64,000 nt of DNA from Lunularia cruciata. Its lineage: Eukaryota; Streptophyta; Marchantiopsida; Lunulariales; Lunulariaceae. Below are positions 23,223 through 36,821 of the stretch, in pieces (the first letter of the stretch is position 1; each line of letters starts with the position of its first letter). Below the pieces are notes generated by a model, which saw nothing but the letters and a program-made list of their open reading frames with translations, was not told where the DNA came from and ran no database searches. Made by a program: the position numbers and the translations under genes. The stretch spans positions 60,455,001 through 60,519,000 of the forward strand of contig OX419758.1 in assembly GCA_948567375.1 (NCBI GenBank). Reading direction: 5' to 3'.

Positions 23223-25139
23223 TCTTCACCTCCAATGCTCCCCAGCGGGAGCACTACCTCCAACGGTAAGAAATGTTTAAGCTTAACCAGTTTGCAATGC
23301 AAGAGCGCAATGCTGGAGAGTCAGGCATCCATCACATACGAAAAAATATAATCCACCAGACGCGATGAGATCACTCAGCGTCACAAACGAGACGTCAATT
23401 TCATTCCCAGCTTCAAAAGAAAATCGAACGGGCAAACAGTGCAACGCCCCCAGGTTCAGTCCCTCTGTTCAACTACAGGTCTGAATCCCAACGTGAGACT
23501 AAACCGGCACCGGCCCTGACTCCACGATGAACACGAGGGATTCCTCGAGGAAGTGAACCCTAAACCTTCAGAACACTGGTCCTCACCAGGACACTGATTG
23601 ATGGCATTCGTTTTACCAAAAGTTTAGTACTGAGAGAAGGTTTCTCCGTAACTCTCCGACAGATGCTCCTAGAATCTACCGCTCTCAACAAATAACAAAC
23701 GACAAAGGAAAGCATTATAATCGGGTTTACTTAGCTGGCTAAGCTTCACGATTAGCCTACCTTAGTAAATGAGAAATTTTCATGTTAATAGAATAATTTG
23801 GATCTAAAACCCTATGTTATCTTCAATTTGAAGTCAATCGCTTATTATCGTTTTATAGATGATTAACGTTGATTAGCTGTAGTAGTTTCTGTATATACCT
23901 AGAGCATTGGGCCGGGTCAATCTCCTATTACATTAATACGATGTGAGAGGTTGGATGCAAATCCTTATATTATTCTCAAGCCCATTCCTGAATATTGTGT
24001 TACGGATGATTAATTTTGAATAGTTGCTGTAATTTGCTTTACATGCATAGAGCATTGATCCGAGTCAACCTCTTCTATCTCGTGTCGTATTAAGATAGGA
24101 GAGAAATCACATTTAGTGAAGATCTAGTGGTATGTAAATTGTTTGATATCCGAATTTTTTATGTAATGGAATATATTTCTGGTTCGAATATCATTTAGAG
24201 TTAGCCGAATTTTACCTCTTAGTTTTTGTTTATATTAGTTTGGATCTCAAAGACCCACTCTTCTTATTGTACTTTGTGACATATTCCTTAAGTTGATTAT
24301 GCATTAATATGTCACCTCATTACTAAATCTCTAAGATTGCAAATTTAGAGAATATATAAACAAGGAGAATGGTTTATTATTATACATAACTGAAATTTAA
24401 AGCCAATCTAGTGATACGGGAATGGTTTGATATATATAACTATGATATTCTAGTTCAACATATATTTTATTCTGATATAATATAGAATTAGCCTGATGTT
24501 ATGCTTTAGATTTTAGATTTGTTTCAGTTTAATCTTTTTTGGTTTATATTTGTTCGGATTGATCCTATCTTCCCGTCTTTCCTATTACACTCAATGACAG
24601 AATCTTTACATGGGCAGTGCTTTAATATTTAATCTTTACATGGGCGGTGCTATATCAAGATTAGAGTCTATTAGATTACACTTGAATAAATAAATAAATA
24701 TATATATATATGAGAATATTTTATCACCCTAAATGACTACACTCCAAAAATAATAATTTTTAGTTATTTAACAAGGTAAAAGATTATTATTTTATTATTT
24801 TATTTATGTATGGTATGATTTATATCCTAAATAGAACTTCATATATCTTCTTTTTTTCTAGATGGTCAAATATCCTGACTAATATTGAATGAAATGATAT
24901 ATAAATTTGTGTGTTATTATGTTAAATCCTTTATAAAAACTTTATTAACTATTTCTATCATAATCATATAGTTAACCGGATAATTGATTCATATATTTAT
25001 TTATTTATTTATTTTCTTAGTGATTTATCACAAAAGAAATATTACATCTCTTTTAAACTTAACTCTTTTACTAAATTCTAACAAATATATATTTTTCCTT
25101 TGACACAAATAAATTTCCTTTCAAATTTGTAAAATAATC

Positions 25140-25178
<39 letters not shown>

Positions 25179-25508
25179 TATCATAATTTAGTATTAGTTA
25201 TGTATAGTTCTTACAGCTATACAAAGAGCACATCCACTTTTAAGATTATTAAAATGTTCCATTTTCAAATTCATAAATGATCTTGAAGATACAAGAAAAT
25301 TATCTACCTTATCATAAGACAATTTTTCCTTAAATTCCTTATAATTTCAAATGGTGCTTACATCAACACTTCCATGACAAAGAAGGTCTAGGGTAAATGA
25401 ACTAATTTTAAGTTATTCATTTATATTTTTCTTATAATAAGTCCAATACAACTAGGGAATTGATAAAACACATACCAATTTTTTATTTAAAAACACAAAC
25501 TGGTGATA
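23223..25508. other. AT-rich non-coding stretch with simple repeats
   Basis: The first 500 bases are the likely BUD13 promoter and leader. From about 23.7 kb the sequence becomes strongly AT-rich with no open frames over 60 codons. It includes a diverged direct repeat (about 23846-23925 and 23985-24076), a 30-base period repeat at 24601-24650, (TA)n near 24698-24711, ATTT tetranucleotides near 24992-25012 and a TA run at 25145-25174. It borders the MULE remains. Confidence 0.6.
25145..25174. repeat. (TA)n microsatellite
   Basis: About fifteen uninterrupted TA dinucleotides lie in the AT-rich block left of the MULE remains. Confidence 0.9.
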
Positions 25509-25735
25509 TAAATTCCCTTTGTTTCACAAGTTCAAAATGTTAAATCTTCCTCTAATTGGTGCTTTCAATTTAAGAGAAAAGTTTATTGAAGCATACAAAG
25601 ACATACAAGCAGTCAATGCTATGCACTCTCATAAATTCCTCTTGTTTCAACAATTCATAATGCTACATCCTCCTCCAATTGGTGCTTTCAATTCAAGAGA
25701 AGAGCTTATTATGCATGGTTAGAAACATGCAAGTA
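25509..25735 (+). repeat. Tandem duplication inside the MULE remains
   Basis: Two copies of about 107 bases, 120 bases apart, share the TTTCA-rich start, a TCCTC block and ATTGGTGCTTTCAATT followed by AAGAGAA. Both encode the start of the FAR1-like domain (IGAFNLRE and IGAFNSRE). Confidence 0.75.
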
Positions 25736-27200
25736 ATTAGTAGTCATAGCTACTCGATCTCAATTAAATACTTTGTCAAGGAGAAGCAAGTTTGGCTTCA
25801 ATGTGACCGAGGAGGAATGAAACTTGTTTCAAATGACTTTGGTTTGTACAGAACATCTTCACATGCATTGCATGTTGGATGCACCATTTTACTCTATAGA
25901 ACCAAGAGGGTGGACAAGCAAGGACAATCCTAATCACAAACGTTACCCATAACTTCAAGCTCTTGGTGATATTGTTCATACCCCAAGCATAGTTGATTGA
26001 CCACTTAACAATAACATGAAGTGAAACGTGTTTGTACAAGTGGTATTGCTCCAAGGCAAATTGTAGCATCATTATGGGCAATGGATCCGAGGTGGTTCTC
26101 ATCAATTACAATAAATACAATACCAAAGTCAAACTTCATAGTGATGGCTTGGGTGGTCGGGCCCCTATTGAAGCATTGATCGTTGAATTGCAGTCGTGTG
26201 AATATGATAAAAAGGTCATCATGGATGAAGTTTTATTTCCTAGAGTTTTTTTTGCACATTGAGATACAATAAAATTGAGTTGTTAATTTAAACTCCTTCA
26301 ATTTTTATTGCTCATACAAGACAAAAATTTACAAAAAGCCGTTGCTCCATATCATGGGCATGAGTGCCAATGGCAAAAGTATTACGTCTTGCTTTGCTTT
26401 GTTGTTTGGGGAGAGGGAGTGCACTTACAAGTGAGTACTAGAAGCATTATGTAACTTGTTTGAGGGAAGCATACTCCCCAAGGTTATCACCAATGCCAAG
26501 AATAGCACATTGATGAAGGTCATTGCCAACAATATGCCTGAAAGAAAGAACATTTTGTACACTTGGCATATTGACAAAAATGTGTTAACCAACTACAAGC
26601 ATCAACTTTGGCAATTATGATGATCAGGAGAGATATTCCTTGGCAAGTGGTCCAAATTGTGCAAGGCAAGTAACAAAGATACTATGGCTGGTTGGATGCT
26701 GAACTTCATGCCCAATTGGTGGACAAAATAAATGCATACAACTACCTAAGTACTACTTGGCTAGCCTTCAACAAGATTTTAGTAACAATGTGAATCTCAA
26801 CATGTCCACATTATAGAAACACAACCACTTCTCAAGTTGAGGGATGTCATGCCATGATGAAACAATATTTCTCAATCTCAAATGGAGACTTGTTTGCAGT
26901 GTTCTCTAAATTGGCACTAGCTTGGATCAATCAAGTGCAAGAAGTCAATCATGCTATTGAGGTTGGAACAATTAGGATTCCATTGAGCTTTGACCAACCA
27001 TTGTTCAAAATGTGAGTGGAAAGATATCTCAATTTGCCCTCTATAGTAAACAATATGAATTGGCTATCATAGCAATGCAAGAGACTTTGGCACCATGCAA
27101 GAATCACTTTACGCATATGATGGGAATGTCATGCAACCATCTGATTTATATATGACTTGTAGAATCAAGACTTCTCTAGATGATAATTTTTTATCAACAA
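25509..27200 (+). pseudogene. Decayed Mutator-like (MULE/FAR1-type) transposase
   Basis: Pieces of a MULE transposase can be read on the plus strand in shifting frames. At 25670-25735 is PPPIGAFNSREEL, then SYSISIKYFVKEKQVWLQCDRGG at 25754-25815, typical of the FAR1-like N-terminal DNA-binding part. At about 26345-26460 is GMSANGKSI then FGERECTYKW, and at 26461-26620 LPKVITNAKNSTLMKVIANN then WHIDKN, the core of the MULE transposase domain. At about 26855-27010 is the SISNGDLFAVFSKLALAWI segment that follows the catalytic core. Stops and frameshifts are many. The N-terminal block is duplicated (25509-25615 and 25629-25735). I did not find terminal inverted repeats or target-site duplications. 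No restored protein is given. Confidence 0.75.
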
Positions 27201-28633
27201 TAGCATTTGGGTGAGCCTTGGAGTGGATGAATTAGCAATAGAGCCTTCCTTGACTTCAATGTAGGATCAACTTTTGGGATTGTTGCATAACTTTCATTAG
27301 TTGCAACCACAAAGCAAGTTGCTTTATTGCACGGAGTACATTCCTTACTCTCTAAATCTGGCCCCAATTCAAGATCCTTTGTTTGTGCACGAAAGGACCA
27401 CCACTTGGAAGTGTGGCATGCAAGAGTCATCTACCTTTGAACAAGATATATAAATGGCAGGCAAATGAAGAGATGTGGAATTTGGTATGAGATAGGCCAT
27501 AATCAAAAGAACTTTCCTAGAGCCAAAGAAATTAATGAATAACCATACGTAATAAATGACTTTATGAAGTAAACTTATCTTATCTTCAGCTTAATGCTCC
27601 CCTACAAAATGATATTGAAAATAATACATTTTCAATATGTGTTTTATCCAATGTATGTTTTTTTTTTCTCAATTTCTTAAGATTAATTAGGATGTACATT
27701 GAAATGTTTGTGTTTGTTTTTCTCAATTTCCTAAGATTAATTAGGATGTACATCTAAAATATAAGAAGAAAATTTCACCAATATTTATGATTGAGATCGT
27801 CTTTAAATCAGAAAATTTTATTTTGCGTGTTTAGTATGTTTCATCAAAGTGAAGCCGAGTTAAATAATCTTAATCTCCTCGTATTTAAAAGCAAATAAAC
27901 ATGAAATGAAGAAAATTTCAAATATGGAATAAAATCTCTTTACTATATATCTTTACTAGTAGCTATAAAAATAAACATATCTTTTTTTAACTCGAAATAC
28001 CAAGATAAAGATATCTTTATCTGTATATGGATGGATGGAGATATCTTAAAAGATCCTTCTCGATTGTCCTACAATAAATTCCAAAATAAACTTAAGATGT
28101 TGTGCCTCCTTAAGGTTTCTTGAAAATCTTTGAAGCTTGAACAGGAACGGAAAGCCGTCAGTCACGTGGATCGACGGAGAGATGCAATCTACATACCTCG
28201 TCATTCTGTCCGTCCGCCTGTCTGCAGGGAGGGCGGGGCCCCGATTGAAGCTTGGGATGAATCACAAATGGCAAGCTGCAAACAATTTTGCAGGCACATA
28301 CGCGAGAGGAGAAAAAAAGGAGGCTAAGTGCCTCAATTTTCGCCTCTGACGGGTTATCGAATGCCATGCTGACTGGCTGGAATGAAGGACCTATTTAACA
28401 GAAGGAATCTGGAGCTGTAGACCCGGGAATGTAGACCCGGGAACAGGGTTTGAAGGTCCGGGTTCAAATGATAATGGAACTGGAGCGGAGGAACCTGTGG
28501 TGTTTCTTGATTCCGAGTCTAGAGGTTTAGCGCGGTGGATTGGAGTGTAAGTTCAAGATTCGGTTCTTGAGTTTCACTTTTTTTTGAGATTTGTTTGAGG
28601 TAGGATGTAGGTTTTGGAATTAGCGCAGGCCAA
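27201..28633. other. AT-rich intergenic, then PTST-like gene promoter region
   Basis: Up to about 28.1 kb the sequence is AT-rich with no gene. It includes a direct repeat of about 33 bases (27667-27700 and 27720-27753, TTAAGATTAATTAGGATGTACAT type). From 28.1 kb base composition rises toward the gene. A perfect 14-base tandem repeat (TGTAGACCCGGGAA, 28416-28443) sits about 200 bases before the PTST-like start codon and could be a regulatory or slipped repeat. Confidence 0.5.
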
Positions 28634-31600
28634 ATGGCGGCGATGAGAGTGGAATTTGCACTGAATCTGTCGAAGTTGAGGAGCAGTTGGAGTTTTGGTG
28701 GAGAGAGTCGGGTAGTAGGCCGCGATGGGTGTGCAATCTCCGGGAGGAAGAGAGTAGCTGTTAGTGCCCCAGGCCGCACAGGTGCAGGGAGTTTACGGCT
28801 TGTTTCGGTCGCTTGTGCTGAACCATCCGATTCTCCTTCGCAGCCGAAGTAAGTTTTGGGAACTGGTGAAAGAGATGATGACGTGATTAATTTGTTGAAT
28901 ATAGCTTTTTCTACGAGGTAAGAGGCAGATAGCAGTAATTTTTGAATTAGAAATTCCTGTGCCTTTAGTTGGTCGTTACTTGCAACGCAATAGTTACAAG
29001 TTGGTGGGAGATTACTGGATGTACATGCAAGCTTGATGTGATTCTCATTCTTACTCAAGGATCGTTCGCGTGTTTGCTTTTAGACCTCGAAAACCCAGAG
29101 GCAAATGCGAGGGGGCGTCGAAAACTGACCAGAAGTTGGTGAAGGATCTGAAAGAGTTCATACTCAATTTTGATCTCCCCCCTAAAGAGGTCCCGACCAC
29201 AAAAGAGCTTTTACGCAATGGCAGGTGGGCGCTCTACGGCTTTCTGGCTTCATTCAGTAAGTCTTCAATTCAGATTCTATGGCAACTCAAAATATAGACT
29301 CAAGGTTCCCTTATTTAGTCCGTGCATTTTAGTGCTCCACGGTTAATTACCTAGCATCATCCTTCTTGTATGTGAAAGGATTCTCAGAGATGTCGAAATT
29401 TTACCCAGAAGATCACGCTGGACCTCAAGCTAGTCTTCAGTTAACAGCTCGGAGAATCCTAACTTCTTGGAGTCGGGGTTGTTTCAAGTATTAGGTGACC
29501 GATATCTCTCTGTGGGTCACGATCTACTGCATAGCTATCAACTCTACAGCTATGTAGTGCGAGATATGCTTTCTGCATGGTTGTAGCTGAACCATTCATT
29601 ATATGCAGCGAGGATACCTTTAAACATAATTATTGAGTTAGTCATTGTTAGGTTGTACACATGGTTAACCTTGATCCACAAGTACGAGAAGTACCAAATG
29701 CAGTCACTAGCAGAAACTAGGACGCTGTGCTGATGTCTTACTTTTCGCTAATGAATGTGTTTGGTACTTCTCTGTCTCCATGAATCAATGGGTCCTTCAG
29801 TACATAACCTAACTGCGGCAATACCTTGATGGAGCTAGTGTCAAAAAAGAGTCTACATGAAACTTGTTGGAAAATTTCCACATTTATGCTGCTTCGTCTG
29901 TTGCTGATAAATTAGTAGCTAAATTAGTACCTGCCCTCCACCCTTTCTCGTGCAAAATTCTGAGCTTGTTATTACCTCGCTTTACTCTTCACAGCTTTTC
30001 TTCTCCGCTTATTCTTATTTTACTTTTACTTACATGCATTTTCTTAACCTCTTTACATTCCTGCACCTCTCACTTTCTCTCTTCTTATGTCGTTGGTCCT
30101 GGTCACAGCTATCAGGACTAGTTGTCACATGTTCAGAGTTGTCGTTACCTCCTTGAGTTTGTTCACGTTCTCACTCTTTCTAGATATATTCAATCTTGCG
30201 AACCAATCTTACTGATGCAGTTTGCAATGCATTGTAATGCATCGCAATGTATTGCTCGTACATTATGATTTTTGCGATTCGACTAAGTTTGGACCCTCAT
30301 TTGCTGATTCGTAAGTTTCTGAAGCTACCATACTTATGACTATTTCTGTGCCAGCCAGTAGCATGCTGACTGATCTAATTGATTTATATATAAGAAGACC
30401 TAAACTTGGGGCGATATTGATGCTTCATCTGGTAAATGCCAGCAACGGGAGCTATGAATTTGTCTCGTAGCCATGGAATGTTATTGTGAAGGTCCCTGGT
30501 ATCAGTTCTAAGATCACATGTTTACACCTTAATGTTCAACACGTCTATGGTAGGTGCTCACTACATGCGATTGTATTCAAGTAATCTATGATATTTATTT
30601 GTGTATATTCTAACTATGCACAGCTGCTCAATTGCTAGACTGACATATTGTACTCCAATAATTTACTATATCTATTTGTGTACGGTCTAACTATTCACAG
30701 CTGCTCAATTGCTAGACTGACATATTGTTCTCCAATAATCTACTATATCTATTTGTGTATGTTCTAACTATTCACAGTTACTCAATTGCTAGACTGACAT
30801 GGTGTTACGTATTACCCTTTAAGGTCTTAAACGTTATAAGTGTTATCCTCTATGGTCTTAAACCTTATCATTTAACCTTTCGGAGTTAGGTCATGCGCTT
30901 ATTTGAGATTGCTTCCTCATTGGTTTCCAGTATTATATCGAACTTCCACTGAAGGCACCTTTTAGCGCCAAGTGAGTGTGTCTGAGATATAACAAAGTGG
31001 CACACAGAAGAGAATGATTATTCCAATTTTCCTTTGCAGGCAGGATCTTGCCAATGCGGTTAGGCGACGAGGGTACAAAGTTGTGGCACATCTTCTAGGA
31101 TTTGCGCCTGGGGCAGAGGCTGCACAGAGTCCCGAGCAAGCTGATGATTTGGTCATTGATTCAGCCAATAGAGCTGTTAGCCAAAATGGTGCTGCCGTAA
31201 ATCTTTCAGCAAATAATGATCGGATTACGAAGTTTGGTGAAGAAGGAACTCAGGTTCCATCAGTTCCGAAAGATGGAAGGCCTGTGAACCGTAGTGCAAT
31301 CATCCTTGAGAATGCAAAACTAAATGGGTATATTTCTACCTCTAAGGATGCTGTCGAAGAAGAAACTGCCAGGGCAAATGCAGATCCTTTAACTGTAGAG
31401 CCTGAAAAGGAGGAATTCTTGGGACCAAGCACTGGCAATCGGGAGTCTAAATACATCCAAGAACGTCAGTTAGAGATAATAAAAGGTATATGCTTAAACC
31501 AAGCGACGAAAAATATTGTTTTAGTTGATCAAATCAAGAAATTGCAAACATTATATCAGGTTGCTCGTCTCTTGGGAGTCTGGAATAAGAGTTTATCTTG

Positions 31601-34600
31601 AGAAAAATTTTGGAATCTTTGGTGTATTTCGTACCCAGAGATGGTGGAGAGAAAACTACGTTGCATCATGATCATATTGCACTAGTATGGAGGTACGGAC
31701 ATTAAAAATTCTGCATGTAACTCAGAAGACTCTGCAGGTGCAAGCCAGACGTTGGAACTTCTGCAGAAGTCGAATGCTGCTACGGATGGTGAAGTTGGGA
31801 ATGACATGGATGATGGAGACGTATCTGAGAGTGAAGCCGATGAAGATGAAGAGGATAGTGTCGATGATGATGACGAGGATGATGTTGAAGACGATGTTCC
31901 AGTGGTTGAACTTGATTCAGGGTTCGGCTCGCCTGAGGACATTGCTGCGAAGAAAGCTGCTCTCTTGAGAACTAGGATACAGGAGTTCTTCATCAGTAGG
32001 TGAGTCGTTGATCACGGACTTGCTTTCTTTCACTAAAACATATAGCAATCTGTGTACTTTTCCTAAATACTGTTTTATCTGTGTTCTACATTTTCACCAT
32101 GTAGAAAATTTCTTATTCTTATTTTGTGGACATTGGAGGTCTTTTAAGATTCACAATCTGCTATCTTGTCTCTTTCTCTCTAATCATTCATGACAGTAAA
32201 TGTTCTGGTCTGCAGAAACGAGGATCATGGGCAACCAGAGCCGATTCCAGATGTTAAAAGTTCTATGCCAACGACTTCATTGCGAGGCAAATCGGACGGT
32301 GTTGAGGTACAAGTGATCCTACTAACTATATACTCCATGATGTACCCCATCAAGGCTGCGTGATGACCTTTCGCCTAGTATCTACAACGCGGTTGTCACA
32401 TTGCTACCAAGTCTAACAAAAGAGTCCCTGTGGTTGATTGTTGCGGAATACATGTAATATCAGTTTTCTCGGTCGTTATTTTCACTATCACTCCCTCAAA
32501 TTTATATTGCTGAATCACGTTGCTAGAGTCCACATCTATATCCGTAAATATTTTTGATCATGCTTGTGGTTCTTCTCCATCCAGAGAGACGTGGAACTAG
32601 AAAGAAACCAGAAGTTAGAGGCAGAGAAGGAGCTAGACCGCTACAGGGACCTACTGGTAAGTCCATGGTGGACCTTTTGGGTGTAGTATCCTATTTATCA
32701 AATGTCGAATGTTTTAAGACTGTTAGTTTTATCAGATCTGTAGTGCTCTATAAACTTTTATTTTCTCGAGCTCACTGACTCTACTTATTGTTGTTTCCAG
32801 CAAGCAAGAGAAGTTGTTCTTACCGAGCTTACACGGGAGCTGGAAGAGGCCAAGGTATTGGGGCAAGTACCAGTTCTTCAGACGGAGATACACAAGCCTA
32901 ATTTTAACCTCACAAGACTAAAGTGCCAATCAAAATGATTCCAGTTTCAATGACCTGCCCGTGTACCGTAGCTCTGCAATTTTAAATGCCTAGGTTATAT
33001 GAAGTCTTACTGGTTTTGCTTCTTGTTTTAACTCACAGGCGCAGTTTTCACTAGCAAGGGCGAAAGCAACCGCTGAGCTTGTTCATGCAAATCAACTTGC
33101 TGCAGAAAGAAATGCTCGATTGCAAGCGGCAGAGCAAGCTCTAGCCAGCTTGAAACAGGTGGCTGTCCTACCTTCTGTTGGAACTCCAAGTAGATAGTTC
33201 TCTTTCCTTCTCTAAACATGGACACAAATTAAGGATAGGGGCCGGGACTTGTTTGACAGCTGGCTGGAGAGCCGTAAACATGGTCACCTCCCCAAGTATA
33301 TACATCCATTGTCGAAGTGTTGTAGCAGTGTTCATATATTTGTTCATCTCTCTTGGAGAAATCTGTGATTCACCGTATTTGTAAAAGATGCTCGTCTTTG
33401 GAAGTATGTCAGTGTAGTGAAGCTTGAGATCATACCTCGCGTACATTTCTACCAAGTCCTACGGACCTCAGTAAGCTCACCCAACATTGGGGAGCTGTCT
33501 AATCATACCTTCTTTTTCCACGAGTTTTGTACAGTTTAGCTTACTAGGTGGATGTCATATGGTGTTCTCGAGGGCGCTCTACTTCAATCATAGTCGATTT
33601 GTACTAACATCCGTGGGGCTAAAAATTGCCTTGATACAGGTACATTTGGAATGGTGGGGCGAGGCTGGTCAGGTGGAACTCGCTGGCACCTTTAATGGCT
33701 GGCAACATCGCATCCTTCTTGAACCGGATCCGACGTCTGAAATACCTAAACCAGATGGTTCAAGGTTAGTAGGAAGTCACTATTGCGAAACAAATTTTCG
33801 AGTTTGCTTGAACGGATTCTTCGCCGTTTCATGACTCCCTTAGACACAACCTGTGGTCCAATAGTTGTTCTTGAAGAGTTGCTGCAAGAAATCTGTTCAA
33901 TGATTTACGTGCTAACCCTCGAGGTGTGGCATCTCTGTCAAGGAATCAACTGACTTCCCATGCTCAATCGTCTATCATTCTTAATGATGCAGGGGGCCCA
34001 TGATGTGGGGAACACACCTCTGCCTTTACCCTGGTATTTATGAGGTATGCAAGCTCAAACCTGTATTCCTCCAGAAAGTTTGGATCTTTTGAGTATCAAA
34101 TGGGTCTACGAGTATCTATGGGCTATTTGTATCTGGAAGATGCAGTGTGATGTGCTCGCATATGCATTTGAATACTGAGCATCATGAGTTCTCAAGGTCT
34201 TGCGTATCTTCCTAATTTGTAGTTTCAAACGTTGAGAAGGTAAACCGTCCATTATGTGGGATAAGGATTATCTCCCATTACTCATTCCATGTTACGTTGG
34301 GCTCTATATTCCATTACTCAATATTGTAGGATCGTATTGTAGGATCGTATTGTAGGATTGTAGGAATGTTCTTCGAACGGCTTCTGCTCTCATGGCCTAA
34401 ATATGCTTCTTCGAGCGGCTTCGAACGGCTTCTGCTCCCATTCTATTTCTCAAATATATAGAATAAGGATGTTAGCTGTCTCAGAAAGAAGCTTGTTTCC
34501 TGCATATCTGAAACTATTCCTTTTTGGTGCAGATCAAGTTTATTGTGGATGGTGTTTGGGAGCTGGACCATAGGAGAGAAGTTGTAATGCGGCATGGAAA

Positions 34601-34628
34601 TCAGAATAATATCCTCAGAGTAGATTAA
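28634..34628 (+). CDS. PTST: PTST2/3-like plastid starch protein with CBM48 domain
   Basis: Eleven hand-joined exons: 28634-28848, 29060-29224, 31040-31485, 31693-31999 (acceptor could be 31738), 32216-32306, 32585-32656, 32801-32854, 33039-33158, 33640-33764, 33993-34044 and 34533-34628. They sum to 580 residues with agreeing phases. The N-terminus is Ser/Arg-rich and acid-poor, fitting a chloroplast transit peptide. Then come LLRNGRQDLANAVRRRGYK (a segment shared by PTST2 and PTST3), an acidic Asp/Glu run (31806-31900), a coiled coil (ELERNQKLEAEKELDRYRDLL onward) and a C-terminal CBM48 with ELAGTFNGWQ and IKFIVDGVWELD, ending NNILRVD. In Arabidopsis these proteins bind malto-oligosaccharides and starch synthase 4 to start starch granules. 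PTST2 and PTST3 cannot be told apart here, and a moss-type ancestor of both is possible. Confidence 0.88.
30581..30800. repeat. 77-base tandem repeat in PTST-like intron 2
   Basis: Nearly three copies of a 77-base unit share GTGTAT-type starts at 30601, 30678 and 30755 and the block CTCAATTGCTAGACTGACAT. The third copy is cut short. It lies in the 1.8 kb second intron of the PTST-like gene. Confidence 0.85.
34321..34362. repeat. 13-base tandem repeat in last PTST-like intron
   Basis: Three copies of ATTGTAGGATCGT-type sequence are followed by a CTTCGAACGGCTTCTGCT block that itself recurs about 55 bases later. Confidence 0.75.
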
Positions 34629-36821
34629 GGTGACAGGTGTTTAGACAGGTGAAGAGGGATTCAACTTTGACACTTTACATGGACGACATATGCACATGAA
34701 CGTTGTAATTTTTTACCGTGGAAAGATATGCTGAGGCAAAGTTTATTTCTGAAGTTGCAGCCGGAGTGGCTGTATGCTCACCAGCACTCCGGTGGAATGA
34801 GGATTCTTCCAGTCCCAGTCGTCACCTGATGGTATTGGTTGATTGTTTTCCTTCTACAAGTTCGAGAGAGAAGACTCTAGAATTGTTTCTAGTACACATC
34901 TAATCGACATGCGTTTAGTGGCCAAATTAGATTACTGGTGAAGGATATTTGTTCGATTCCCCACCTATTTGTACCAATTTCTCCTCTGACAGGCGTGTAG
35001 GAGCTTCCTTGTATAATAGCGTCAAGATACAAGGAGGCCATTTCCAACAAGATTTCTACTGGACCCACCTGAAGTCTGAAAGCTCATATCTGGGAGCAAT
35101 AGCTTTTACGGACATGCTTCATTTCGAACATGGCTCATTGAATCAAACCATAAGAAATATCCATTCGCCTCGAATCCAGTACTTACACCCTTACGATGTA
35201 TTTCTCGTCAAGGTCAAATAGTTCTCACAAGCTTGCCCAATTTTAGTTGGATATGCCACTTCAGCCGTGTCACCTTGGACGAGAATTTACGGTCATCTCA
35301 AAGTATATCAAAGACGGTAATCCTAAATCGAAAATGCTCATCATTCTGAGAACTTAACCCGCATACGATGACAAAGCTACAAACCCCTCACACAAGAAAG
35401 TAGGAGTATCTTCCAAAAGTAGTGCCAGTCGAGTTTCAGATGGGCACAATCAACAACGGCAATCGAGTGAGTTTGGACGCCGCATGAACATGAATCAGGG
35501 GACCACGTAGGATTCAAGTGACACGAGAGTGACACGAGAGCTGGTAACGGCAACGTAGACAACGCCAAGGAAGAATCCAGTCGGGTTGAGCGAATAGAGA
35601 AATGCCACACCAGCACAAGTTCTTTCACAAGTCCCGCTGCGCTCTTCCGGCGGATATCTCGAAGCGGAGGAAGCAAATACTGCAATCAGTCGGGGAAGAG
35701 CTCTGGTGTTCGTGAGGGTGAAGGAATGTGGATCTTGGGACGAAGGAGGAGCCAAGAAGAGATGATGGGACGTCATCTCTTCAAAGGTCAAAGGAAGGCT
35801 GATGCACGATGATTAGACGTAGGCATTCCTTGCCATCAGAGCTTTTGGGAACTTGAATTCGATAGAGTCGGGAATGGCGGCGCCGAGGAAAGGGGATGGT
35901 GGAGAACAGGGTGGTCCAAAGCGGTCACATAATTCTCGAAGGTGTGATTTCTCACCAACTTGTCCCTGCAGTTTGTCCTTTCTCGGTTGCTTTATTTCTT
36001 TGTGCTTCTCCTGAAAGAGCACTATGAACCTGTCTTGAAAGGGATTGGTAGCTTAATTGGAACATCCAATATAAGAATGGAAACATTATTGTAGCTTAAT
36101 TGGAACATCGAGATTCCGAATGTTGACTTTGAGGAACGCCGAGGTGGAAATCGAAATGTTATACCTCTCGTCTTTTCAAATGTATCGTGACATTTTTAAA
36201 TTTAGGTCAGCAGAATGGAGTTAGAGGAGAACTGGCAGTTCGACCGTTTGGAGAAGAGACTTAGGTTTCCCACCGGAAAAACATTTGCGCTGGTGTATCT
36301 GGCAAGTAAACCGGGTGGCTGCAACGAGACGAGTCTCAAGGATTCTATCTCAGAGAACGTACTGATTATAACATGAATACGGAAGAGAGTGCAGAGAGAT
36401 TGGATACGCAATGCAGGACCTGAATAAGAATTTTGACCTAATGGCCTTGCTTGGGAGGAACACAGCAATCTGCTGAATGGTTCATGAAAGAAGAATGAAT
36501 AGAGGAGTGTATGACTCGCAAGTGTTTACTGCATATATTATCCATGCTAACCTTCAGATTTGCAATGATTTCACCTATCTTTTAGCGACCTCCGGTGTCC
36601 CCGTTTTCATCCTCACAATTTATTTGCTCGTCGAGTTGATTTCATATATAGAGGGTTTTTCTGAATTCCGTTGCTCTTGAGCTGGCGGGTATTTCACAAT
36701 TTTTCGTCTAGGAGCCTTGTGTCCTGCTGTACTACACGCCAGAAGTGAAGAAACAATTGACACTGAGCATTTTGAATGGAAACTGAGCAAACAGCTTCAT
36801 GGCTTGACATGTGGTTCTCAG
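34629..36821. other. Intergenic between PTST-like and DAWDLE-like genes
   Basis: Several 60-100 codon frames exist on both strands (for example minus 35377-35791 and 35813-36022) but none shows a recognisable domain. The right part should hold the promoter and first coding exon of the DAWDLE-like gene. One candidate first ATG is at 36215; its frame has an AG|GT donor in the right phase to join the exon starting at 36822, but this is a guess. Confidence 0.4.

Noticed and set aside
29225-29297. Reading through the PTST-like exon 2 donor (WALYGFLASF)
   Set aside because: Stopping at 29224 joins to 31040 and gives NGRQDLANAVRRRGYK, the conserved family segment, in the right phase.
34940-34975. 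GTTCGATTCC resembling a tRNA B box
   Set aside because: No acceptor stem, A box or anticodon arm can be folded around it.
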